DNA of 64,000 nt from Arthrobacter sp. ISL-72 (GTDB lineage Bacteria > Actinomycetota > Actinomycetes > Actinomycetales > Micrococcaceae). Position numbers and translations under genes: made by a program. The stretch's first letter is position 1. Each line of letters begins with the position of its first letter. Shown piece after piece: positions 33,014 through 40,993 of the stretch. The stretch is from assembly GCF_018613755.1 (NCBI RefSeq), contig NZ_JAGGPP010000001.1, positions 295,746 through 359,745 of the forward strand. The letters run 5' to 3'. Below the pieces are notes generated by a model. The model was given only the letters and a program-made list of their open reading frames with translations. It was not told the DNA's origin and did not search any database.

Positions 33014-36000
33014 CTAGATCAGCCTGTCGGAGAGGTGGTTGGGGGTTCCGAACCGGTGGGCGGTGATGCTGACGGCCTGCTCGTGCAGGAACGGCAGCAG
33101 CTCCACGCGGCCGGCCTCGGTGACCGGGTGTGCGTACACGGCCAGGTCCGGGCGGCCGCCGGTGGCTTCGGCGAGGGCCGTGGCGTTCCCGCCGAGGAGG
33201 CGGATCCGTGCGCCGGACAGCTTGCCCGCCTCGGCGAGCCGGCCTGCTGCGGCCAGCCACGCGGCGTCGTCCTCCACGGTGACCGTGATGTTCAGGGCAC
33301 CCAGCGCTGCCTTCAGCGGAGCGGGGAGTTCGACGGCGGTGGACACGGTGAGTGCCGAGCCGGCCAAAACACCGGCCGCGACGGTCCGGACCAGGTCGGC
33401 CAGCGGTTCGCCCTCGGACAGCCGAACCGTTACCGGCAGGCTGCGGTAGCGGAAAATGTTCCGTTCCGCGCTGAGGCCGGAGACGTCCTTGGCGGTGCCG
33501 AACTCATCGGCCCAGGCCTGTGCGTCGGATGCCAGGGCGCGGTGGACGGACTCAAGCTCGGCGGGCTCCAAGGCTGCACCGGCCGCGTTGACGATCCGGC
33601 GGACACCCGGGTGGTTGACGGTGGCGTTGGCCGAGCTGGCTTTGCTGACCCAGTCGCCGAGGCCGGCAAGGTAGTTCGGTCCGCCCGCTTTGGTTCCGGC
33701 GCCGACGGCCGACTTCTTCCAGCCGCCGAACGGCTGGCGCTGGACGATCGCCCCGGTGATGCCGCGGTTCACGTACAGGTTGCCGGCCTGGATGCTGTCC
33801 AGCCAGATGCCCAGCTCTTCGGTATTGAGGGAGTGCAGGCCTGCGGTGAGGCCGTACTCGATCTGGTTCTGGATGGCGATGGCTTCTTCCAGGGTGTCCG
33901 CGGTGATGACGCCGAGGACGGGGCCGAAGAACTCGGTCAGGTGGAAGTAGGATCCGCGGCGCACGCCGTAGCGCACGCCCGGGCTCCACAGCCGGCCGGT
34001 CTCATCGAGCTTCCGGGGCTCAACAGCCCAGTTTTCACCCTCGCCCAATGTGGTGAGCGCGTTGAGGAGCTTGCCGTTGGCGGGCTCGATGATTGGTCCC
34101 ATCTGGCTGGTCGGATCTTCCGGGTAGCCGACTTTCAGCGAGGTGACGGCGTCGATGAGCTGGTTGTGGAAGCGCTTGGACTTGGCGACGGAGCCCACCA
34201 GGATCACCAGTGAGGCGGCCGAGCACTTCTGGCCGGCGTGGCCGAAGGCCGAGTACGCAACATCCTTCGCTGCCAGGTCCAGGTCCGCGCTGGGGGTGAC
34301 GATGATGGCGTTCTTGCCGCTGGTCTCTGCCAGCAGCGGCAGGTCCTTGCGGAAGGAGCGGAACAGTTCGGCGGTTTCGTAGCCGCCGGTGAGGATGACG
34401 CGGTCCACGGCCGGGTGGGAGATGAGCTGCTGTCCGAGCTCCCGTTCGCCGAGCTGGACCATGGTGAGGACGTCGCGCGGAACGCCGGCTTCCCACAGTG
34501 CTTCGATCATCACGGCACCGCTGCGCTTTGCCTGCTTGGCGGGCTTGATCACGACGGCGGAGCCGGCGGCGAGTGCCGCAAGGGTGGAGCCGGCGGGGAT
34601 TGCCACCGGGAAGTTCCACGGCGGGGTCACGACGGTGAGGTTGGCCGGCACGAAGGTGGCGCCGTCGACGTCGTCGAGCTTGCGGGCCGACTCGGCGTAG
34701 TAGTGCGCAAAGTCAACAGCTTCGCTGACCTCGGGGTCGCCCTGGTCGATGGTCTTGCCCGTTTCGCTGGCCATGACTTCCAGCAGGTCGGCGCGGCGCG
34801 CCTCCAGGACGTCACCGGCGCGGTGCAGGACCTCTGCGCGCTCGGCTCCGCTGAGGGCACCCCATGCCTTGCCCTTTTCAACGGCGGTTTCAATCACGTT
34901 GTTGAGGGTGTCCGCATCGGTGATCGCCGCTGCTTCGACCGCGGCGTTTCCCAGGGTGGAGAACGGAACGCGTTCCAGGATGGCCCGGCCCCAGTCGCGG
35001 TTTGCGGGCAGGGACGGGTCGGTGTCCGGAGTGTTCTCGAAGGAGTCGTGCGGCATCGGCTCGGCCGGGAGGCTGCGGTTCTGCCGGCGGTTCGGGCCGG
35101 GGACCTCCTCGTCGAGCTCTGCCAGGGAGGCGAGGAAGCGCTGCTTCTCGCGCTCAAAAAGGGCTTCATTTTCACTGAGCTCAAAGACGGCGGACATGAA
35201 GTTGTCCTGGCTGGCGCCCTCTTCGAGGCGGCGGATCAGGTAGGCGATGGCCACGTCGAACTCGGCCGGGTGAACCACCGGGGTGTAGAGCAGGAGCGAG
35301 CCGACGTCCTTCTTGACAGCTTCGGCCTGTCCCTGGGCCATGCCCAGCAGCATTTCGAACTCGATGCCGGACTCCACGCCGCGCTGCTTGGCGAGCAGCC
35401 AGGCGAAGGCGATGTCGAAGAGGTTGTGGCCGGCGACGCCGATGCGGATGTTCTTGATCCGGTCCGGGTGCAGCGAGTAGTTGATGACGCGCTTGTAGTT
35501 GGTGTCGGAATCCTGCTTGGTGCCCCAGGTGGCCAGCGGCCAGTCGTGCAGGGAGGACTCGACCTGCTCCATGGGCAGGTTGGCGCCCTTGACCACGCGG
35601 ACCTTGATGGCGGCGCCGCCTTCGGCGCGGCGGGCGGCAGCCCAGTCCTGCAGGCGGATCATGGCGGCGAGGGCGTCCGGGAGGTAGGCCTGGAGCACGA
35701 TGCCGGCTTCAAGGTTCTTGAACTCGGGCTTGTCCAGGATCCGGGTGAAGACCGCGATGGTCATGTCCAGGTCCTTGTACTCCTCCATGTCCAGGTTGAT
35801 GAACTTGGCCTTCCTGCCGCCGCTGGCGAAGGAGTTGGCGCGCTGGAACAGCGGGGTGAGCTTTTCGACGACGTGCTCCACGGCCTCGTCGAAAGCCCAG
35901 GCGGAGTGCGGGGCCACGGTGGAGGAGACCTTGATGGACACGTAGTCCACGTCGGGGCGGGCCAGCAGGGTGTGGGTGCCGCCGAGCCGGCGGGAGGCCT

Positions 36001-36532
36001 CGTGCTCGCCGAGGACTGCTTCGCCGAGGAGGTTCACGTTGAGCTTGATGCCGTCCTTGCGGATCTTGGCAATGGCAGGGCCCAGCTTGGCCTCCGTGGC
36101 GTCAACGATGAGGTGGCCCACCATCTCGCGCAGGACCTTGCGGGCCACCGGGATGACGACCTGCGGCAGGACCGGGGCCATCAGGCCGCCGACCTGGACA
36201 GCACGGCGCATGTACCAAGGCAGGAACGCGGGAACCTTCGGGGCCAGGGCTGCCAGGTTGCGGGCGGCAACGTGGAGGTCTTCCGGGCGGACGACGCCGT
36301 CGACGAATCCGACCGTGAAGTCGAGCCCGTTGGGGTCCTTCAGGACACCGGCGAGCTGTTCAGCGGAGGCATCCACGGGGACCTTGGAGGCTTCCGTCAA
36401 CCAGCGGCGCACCAACCCGATGGTTTCCCCGGCAAGGGCCTGGGCTTCGGGTACGTGGGAAGCGCGTGAAACGGCTGCTTCGGTGGCCGATTTGCGGGTG
36501 CGGACACCAGGCTCCGTTGAAATGTTGGTCAT
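33014..36532 (-). CDS. putA: Bifunctional proline dehydrogenase / L-glutamate-gamma-semialdehyde dehydrogenase
   Basis: About 1172 aa. The N-terminal half is an FAD-dependent proline dehydrogenase barrel (YVSIKVSSTVAPHSAWAFDEAV, GAAIKVRVVKGANLPMEQV). Residues about 570-1020 form the aldehyde dehydrogenase domain with LAETSGKNAIIV and the catalytic cysteine in GHAGQKCSAAS. The last about 130 residues match the PutA C-terminal region. It oxidises proline to glutamate. No N-terminal ribbon-helix-helix DNA-binding domain is present, so unlike E. coli PutA it does not regulate its own gene. ATG at 36532 starts MTNISTE; an earlier in-frame ATG adds 14 unlikely residues. Confidence 0.96.
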   Translation of the reverse strand: MTNISTEPGVRTRKSATEAAVSRASHVPEAQALAGETIGLVRRWLTEASKVPVDASAEQLAGVLKDPNGLDFTVGFVDGVVRPEDLHVAARNLAALAPKVPAFLPWYMRRAVQVGGLMAPVLPQVVIPVARKVLREMVGHLIVDATEAKLGPAIAKIRKDGIKLNVNLLGEAVLGEHEASRRLGGTHTLLARPDVDYVSIKVSSTVAPHSAWAFDEAVEHVVEKLTPLFQRANSFASGGRKAKFINLDMEEYKDLDMTIAVFTRILDKPEFKNLEAGIVLQAYLPDALAAMIRLQDWAAARRAEGGAAIKVRVVKGANLPMEQVESSLHDWPLATWGTKQDSDTNYKRVINYSLHPDRIKNIRIGVAGHNLFDIAFAWLLAKQRGVESGIEFEMLLGMAQGQAEAVKKDVGSLLLYTPVVHPAEFDVAIAYLIRRLEEGASQDNFMSAVFELSENEALFEREKQRFLASLAELDEEVPGPNRRQNRSLPAEPMPHDSFENTPDTDPSLPANRDWGRAILERVPFSTLGNAAVEAAAITDADTLNNVIETAVEKGKAWGALSGAERAEVLHRAGDVLEARRADLLEVMASETGKTIDQGDPEVSEAVDFAHYYAESARKLDDVDGATFVPANLTVVTPPWNFPVAIPAGSTLAALAAGSAVVIKPAKQAKRSGAVMIEALWEAGVPRDVLTMVQLGERELGQQLISHPAVDRVILTGGYETAELFRSFRKDLPLLAETSGKNAIIVTPSADLDLAAKDVAYSAFGHAGQKCSAASLVILVGSVAKSKRFHNQLIDAVTSLKVGYPEDPTSQMGPIIEPANGKLLNALTTLGEGENWAVEPRKLDETGRLWSPGVRYGVRRGSYFHLTEFFGPVLGVITADTLEEAIAIQNQIEYGLTAGLHSLNTEELGIWLDSIQAGNLYVNRGITGAIVQRQPFGGWKKSAVGAGTKAGGPNYLAGLGDWVSKASSANATVNHPGVRRIVNAAGAALEPAELESVHRALASDAQAWADEFGTAKDVSGLSAERNIFRYRSLPVTVRLSEGEPLADLVRTVAAGVLAGSALTVSTAVELPAPLKAALGALNITVTVEDDAAWLAAAGRLAEAGKLSGARIRLLGGNATALAEATGGRPDLAVYAHPVTEAGRVELLPFLHEQAVSITAHRFGTPNHLSDRLI

Positions 36533-36699
36533 GTCTAACACTCGTTCTTTCCGTTGGTGAGGACCGTCTTTCAATCAGTATGAACCTCCCGTCACTTAAG
36601 ATAAAGCGACGTTTCCTGAGCAATACAGGTTAGGAAAACCAACGATTTTGATGGCCGCTCGGAGGCCTCAAACCACCCCTTTTCCCCGGCCGACGCTCG

Positions 36700-36808
36700 C
36701 TCACTTCCTGCCCACAAACGACGAACCCCCTCCCACAGGGTGAGAGAGGGTCAGTCGATATGGCACCGGATGTGAGAGAGCATCCGGTTATTTGTGGCAG
36801 GAAGTGAG
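36700..36808. repeat. Nested palindromic element with GTGAGAGAG motifs
   Basis: Outer arms 36700-36718 and 36791-36808 are reverse complements with one bulged base (CTCACTTCCTGCC core). Inside, ACCGGATG (36765-36772) and CATCCGGT (36781-36788) form a perfect hairpin with loop TGAGAGAG. GTGAGAGAG occurs three times. It sits between the permease stop and putA start, both leftward, and looks like a REP- or MITE-like element or a complex terminator. Confidence 0.85.
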
Positions 36809-36822
36809 AGAGGGTTGGGCTG

Positions 36823-38286
36823 CTACCCCACGGGGCGGTGCATCTCCACGGCTTCTGCGTGTCGCGGGCTGTTCGGGTTCATGAGTGAGTGCCTGCGGCC
36901 GTAGCCGAAATAGATCACCAGGCCGATAATCAGCCAGACGACAAAGCGCAGCCAGGTTTCCCAGTGCAGCTGGAACATCAGGAAAGCCGAAGCCAGCACA
37001 CCGAAGGCGGGCACCAGCGGCATGAGGGGCAGGCGGAAGGTACGGGGCGCGTCGGGCCTCTTGTAGCGGAACACAATCACGGAGAAGCAGACGACGACGA
37101 ACGCGGCCAGGATGCCGATGTTGGTCAGGTCGGCGACGGCCTTGATGGGAAACACCCCGGCCAGCAGGGCGGAAGCGACGCCGGCGATCCAGGTCACGCG
37201 CTGCGGGGTGCCGTGGCGGTCGGTCTTGGCGAACCAGCCCGGAAGGAGGCCGTCGCGGCTCATGGAGAACCAGACGCGGGTGACGCCGAGCAGGAAGGTC
37301 AGCATCACGGTGAGGATGGACAGCACTGCGAAGACGGAGATGATGGTGGCGATGATCGGCAGGCCCACGCCGGTGAAGGCGGACGCGAAGCCGGCCTTCG
37401 GGTCGATGTCCTGGTAGTTCTGCATGCCGGTCAGGACCAGGGTGGCCGCCACGTACAGCAGCATCGCAATGATGAGCGAGAGGAGGATGGCCTTGGGCAT
37501 GTGCTTCTTGCCGTCGGTCGCTTCCTCGGCGGCGGTGCTCATGGCGTCGTAGCCGAACACGGCGAAGAAGACTGTGGCTGCTCCGGCGAAGACCGGGCCG
37601 ATCCCGCTCGGCATAAACGGGTTGTAGTTTTCAGCGTTGATGTAGAACATGCCGAGCCCGATGATGAACAGGATCAGGACGACCTTGACGGCCACCGCCA
37701 CGAGTTCGAAGCGGCCGAAGGTCTTGGTGCCGCGCGACAGGATCCAGGTAACGATAAGGCAGACCACGATGGCCGGAATGTTGACGATGCCGCCGGTGCC
37801 TTCATCCGGAGTCGAGGTCATCCAGACGGGCATGTGAATGCCGAGGCCGGAGAGGAAGGCGTCGAAATAGCCGGAGATACCAATGGCCACAACGGCCACA
37901 ATCGCGATGTATTCCAGGAGCAGATCCCAGCCGATAAACCAGCCGATCACTTCCCCCAGTGCCACATATCCGTACGTGTACGCCGAGCCCGCCCGCGGGA
38001 TCATCCCGGCGAATTCCGCATAGGACAATGCCGCCGCTGCCGACGCCAGGCCGGCCACCAGGAACGAGAACAGCACGGCCGGGCCGACGCCCGGTTCGGT
38101 GGCACTGCCGTGGGCCACGAGCCCGGCCAGCGAGAAGATACCGACGCCGATAATTCCGCCGACGCCGATGGCTGTCAGTTGCCAGAGGCCGAGGGACTTG
38201 AATAGTCCGCTGTGTTTGTTTTCAACTTCGATGTCGTCAATCGGCTTTCGCCTCAGGATCGACTGGGACAAGTCTTTAGTGCTCAT
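36823..38286 (-). CDS. APC-family amino acid permease
   Basis: 487 aa with 12-13 helices, cationic-amino-acid-transporter-like member of the APC superfamily (LWQLTAIGVGGIIGVGIFSLAG in helix 1, ALSYAEFAGMIPRAGSAYTYGYVALGE in helix 3). The ATG at 38286 has AGGAG 7 nt upstream; an upstream in-frame frame lacks support. It lies just upstream of putA in the same direction, about 290 bp away with a palindromic element between, so it could bring in proline or another amino acid fed to PutA. A divergent LysR gene probably controls it. Confidence 0.92.
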   Translation of the reverse strand: MSTKDLSQSILRRKPIDDIEVENKHSGLFKSLGLWQLTAIGVGGIIGVGIFSLAGLVAHGSATEPGVGPAVLFSFLVAGLASAAAALSYAEFAGMIPRAGSAYTYGYVALGEVIGWFIGWDLLLEYIAIVAVVAIGISGYFDAFLSGLGIHMPVWMTSTPDEGTGGIVNIPAIVVCLIVTWILSRGTKTFGRFELVAVAVKVVLILFIIGLGMFYINAENYNPFMPSGIGPVFAGAATVFFAVFGYDAMSTAAEEATDGKKHMPKAILLSLIIAMLLYVAATLVLTGMQNYQDIDPKAGFASAFTGVGLPIIATIISVFAVLSILTVMLTFLLGVTRVWFSMSRDGLLPGWFAKTDRHGTPQRVTWIAGVASALLAGVFPIKAVADLTNIGILAAFVVVCFSVIVFRYKRPDAPRTFRLPLMPLVPAFGVLASAFLMFQLHWETWLRFVVWLIIGLVIYFGYGRRHSLMNPNSPRHAEAVEMHRPVG

Positions 38287-38359
38287 CAGGGACTCCTGCA
38301 TAGATGTTTGGCCCATCAATCCGCCCTGTGATGGGGGTAACTCAGTCTGATCAGTATGC

Positions 38360-38410
38360 AATCCTAATTGCATTAGATAAAGTGAATTCTCCTAATTAGT
38401 AATCATTAGA
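38360..38410. promoter_or_regulatory. Clustered ATTAG/CTAAT operator palindromes
   Basis: Three inverted repeats lie in 45 bp: CTAAT-TGC-ATTAG (38364-38376), CTAATTAG (38392-38399) and TAATCATTA (38400-38408). They fill the AT-rich gap between the leftward permease and rightward lysR genes, the expected binding site of the LysR protein. Confidence 0.65.
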
Positions 38411-38428
38411 TTTAGCAAAGGAACGGCC

Positions 38429-39364
38429 ATGCTCGACGTCAGGCGCTTGAGGCTGCTCCGTGAACTGAAGATCCGGGGAACCCTGGCGGAAGTGGCGGAC
38501 GCCCTCCAATACAGCCCGTCGTCGGTTTCCCAGCAGTTGGCGCTGCTGGAGAAGGAAGCCGGGGTTCAACTGCTGCGAAAGACCGGGCGGCGCGTGCAGC
38601 TGACCCCGCAGGCCGAAGTCCTGGTGGAGCACACCGCACACCTGCTCGAAACGCTGGAGCAGGCCGAAGCCGATCTGGCCGCCTCCCTCACCACGGTGAC
38701 CGGCACGGTCCGGATCGCCGTCTTCCAGTCCGCGGCCCTTGCGCTGATGCCGGGGGCCCTCACGCGGATGGCGGCCACCTACCCGGAAGTCAGGATCGAG
38801 ATGGTCCAGAGGGAACCGGAAACAGCACTCCACGAAACGTGGGCGCGGGACTTTGACCTGGTCATCGCGGAACAGTATCCCGGCCACGCCGCACCGCGGT
38901 ACCCGGAACTGGACCGAATCCGGCTGACCGGCGACGCCATCCGGCTGGCCGTCCCGGGAGCGGACAAGGGCCTGCCGCCCATCAACTCGCTCGAGGACAC
39001 GGCGGACCTCGCCTGGGTGATGGAGCCCCGGGGTGCAGCCTCCCGGCACTGGGCCGAACAGGCCTGCCGAAGCGCAGGCTTCGAGCCGGACGTCCGATAC
39101 GAAACAGCCGACCTGCAGGCGCAGATCCGGCTGATCGAGTCGGGAAACGCCGTCGCACTGATGCCGGACCTGGTGTGGACGGGAAGGGGGACGTCGGCTC
39201 AGCTGCTGCTCCTGCCTGGCAATCCGCACCGGACCGTCTTCACGTCCGTGCGGCGGTCGAGCGCCAAACGGCCCGCCATCCTTGCCGCCCGCGAGGTACT
39301 GGCCATGACAGCCGATTCGATTGCGCCGGCCGGGCCCGTCCCGCCCGAGGCCAAGTCCGCCTGA
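38429..39364 (+). CDS. LysR-family transcriptional regulator
   Basis: 311 aa. The HTH covers residues 1-60 ([43 protein letters not shown]), followed by a substrate-binding domain from residue 90 ([20 protein letters not shown]). The HTH sequence and domain style resemble the ArgP-like or amino-acid-sensing LysR proteins common in actinobacteria. Divergent from the amino acid permease and close to putA, so it likely senses an amino acid and controls the permease. ATG start 20 bp after the palindromic operator cluster. Confidence 0.93.
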   Translation: MLDVRRLRLLRELKIRGTLAEVADALQYSPSSVSQQLALLEKEAGVQLLRKTGRRVQLTPQAEVLVEHTAHLLETLEQAEADLAASLTTVTGTVRIAVFQSAALALMPGALTRMAATYPEVRIEMVQREPETALHETWARDFDLVIAEQYPGHAAPRYPELDRIRLTGDAIRLAVPGADKGLPPINSLEDTADLAWVMEPRGAASRHWAEQACRSAGFEPDVRYETADLQAQIRLIESGNAVALMPDLVWTGRGTSAQLLLLPGNPHRTVFTSVRRSSAKRPAILAAREVLAMTADSIAPAGPVPPEAKSA

Positions 39365-39462
39365 CACCGCCGGAACCGAACCAACGAACCATTGCAGCAG
39401 TCCGGCCGCGAGTTCCGTACGTCACAGCGCGGATGTGCCATGGGCGTTACACTGATCACGTT

Positions 39463-39891
39463 ATGAATCGCACAATGTTCAAGTCCAAAATTCACCGGGC
39501 CACTGTCACGCATGCTGACCTTCACTACGTGGGGTCGGTCACCGTTGACCTGGACCTGCTGGAAGCCGCGGACATTCTCCCCGGAGAGCTCGTGGCGATC
39601 GTTGACGTGACCAACGGCGCCCGCCTGGAGACCTACACCATTGCCGGCGAGCGCGGGTCCGGAGTCATCGGCATCAACGGGGCAGCTGCGCACCTGATGC
39701 ACGAAAACGACATCGTCATCCTGATCACCTACGCGGAAATGACCACGGAAGAGGCCAAGGCCTACACTCCGAAGGTGGTCCATGTGGACGAGGACAACAG
39801 GATTGTCCAGATCGGGAACGACCCCGCCGAGGGCCACACCCGCGGTCTCATGCGGCCGCCTTTCGCGCTGAACAACTCCGCGCTGAACTAG
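39463..39891 (+). CDS. panD: Aspartate 1-decarboxylase
   Basis: 142 aa pyruvoyl-dependent enzyme that makes beta-alanine for pantothenate and coenzyme A. Self-cleavage occurs before Ser25 in YVGSVTVD, generating the pyruvoyl group; the ATG at 39463 places this serine exactly at the canonical position 25. [21 protein letters not shown] and GINGAAAHL are conserved. A longer upstream frame is a lysR shadow. A TACACT -10-like box 10 nt before the ATG suggests a very short leader. The acidic substrate residues and length are normal. Confidence 0.96.
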   Translation: MNRTMFKSKIHRATVTHADLHYVGSVTVDLDLLEAADILPGELVAIVDVTNGARLETYTIAGERGSGVIGINGAAAHLMHENDIVILITYAEMTTEEAKAYTPKVVHVDEDNRIVQIGNDPAEGHTRGLMRPPFALNNSALN

Positions 39892-40034
39892 GCGGCGGCC
39901 TCCGCAGCGGCTGTATTTCGGCCAGTCCGGATACCGAGATCCTGCCCACCCTAGCGCTTCAGGCCGATTAAATCTGATTAGGCTGGGGTGGTGAACGCCA
40001 ACCCCCGCCTACCCGGCCTTGCAGGGACCCCCGG

Positions 40035-40958
40035 GTGCTAGGCGTTCTCGCAGGCTTCTTCGTGGTGTGGGCCATCATCCTGGTGGGCATGTTCGTGGGC
40101 CGCCGGAAGGTGCTGGGAGAGAATGCCCGTTCGGTCCTCAGCGCACTGACCTTCTTCGTGGCGAGCCCGGCGCTCCTGTTTGAAACCCTCAGCAAGGCAA
40201 AGCTCCAGGAGGTCTTCGCCGCTCCCCTGCTGGTCACGGCCGTCGGCGCAATAGTCACGGCCGCTCTGTTCTTTGTGATCGTCCGGTTCCTGCTCAAACG
40301 GGCCGCGCCCGAATCGTTGACCTCGTCCATGAGCGCATCGCTGGCGAACTCCGCGAACCTGGGCATCCCGATCGCCGTGTACGTCCTCGGCGACGCAAGC
40401 TATGTGGCACCGCTGCTGATCTTCCAGCTGGCCTTCTTCACCCCGCTCTTCTTGATGGCACTGGACGCGACGACGAGCTCGCACCGAACCACTCCCGGCG
40501 GCTTCGCGCTCATGATCCTCAGGAACCCGATGATCGTTGGTTCGGCCCTGGGCCTGGTGGTGGCGGGAACGGGATGGCAGGTGCCCGAGCTGGTCATGCA
40601 GCCCATCCACCTGATCGGCGGAGCTGCCATCCCCGCCATGCTGATCGCCTTCGGCATGAGCCTGAACGGGTCCCGGCCCCTGCAGGCAGCCGAAGGCCGC
40701 CGCATCGACACGCTGCTGTCCAGCGTCTTCAAGCTGGTGGTCCACCCCGCGGTCGCCTACGTTTTCGCGCTCACCCTCGGGATGGAAGGGCAGGCCCTGT
40801 TCGCCGTTGTGGTGACTTCCGCGCTGCCCACGGCCCAGAACGTCTTCGTCGCGGCCAGCCGCTACCGGACGGGGATCACCGTGGCAAAGGACACTGTGCT
40901 GATCACCACGATCGTGGCGGTCCCCGCGATGATCGGCGTTGCCCTGCTGCTCACCTGA
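40035..40958 (+). CDS. AEC family transporter (auxin efflux carrier fold)
   Basis: 307 aa with about ten helices, mem_trans/AEC family (GFFVVWAIILVGMFVGRRKVLG at the start, then LANSANLGIPIAVYVLGD, and the ALPTAQNVFVAASRY motif in the second half). Bacterial AEC proteins move malate, malonate or other small organic acids; substrate here unknown. The GTG start has AGGGA 8 nt upstream. A short 17-codon frame (39991-40041) after a TAGGCT box overlaps this start and may be a leader peptide. Confidence 0.87.
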   Translation: MLGVLAGFFVVWAIILVGMFVGRRKVLGENARSVLSALTFFVASPALLFETLSKAKLQEVFAAPLLVTAVGAIVTAALFFVIVRFLLKRAAPESLTSSMSASLANSANLGIPIAVYVLGDASYVAPLLIFQLAFFTPLFLMALDATTSSHRTTPGGFALMILRNPMIVGSALGLVVAGTGWQVPELVMQPIHLIGGAAIPAMLIAFGMSLNGSRPLQAAEGRRIDTLLSSVFKLVVHPAVAYVFALTLGMEGQALFAVVVTSALPTAQNVFVAASRYRTGITVAKDTVLITTIVAVPAMIGVALLLT

Positions 40959-40993
40959 CCCTTACGGGCCAAGCCCGTCCGGGACCGCCCGCT

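Noticed and set aside
39175..39462. N-terminal extension of panD by 96 residues.
   Set aside because: It lies inside the upstream lysR gene, and the ATG at 39463 puts the processed serine at the canonical position 25.
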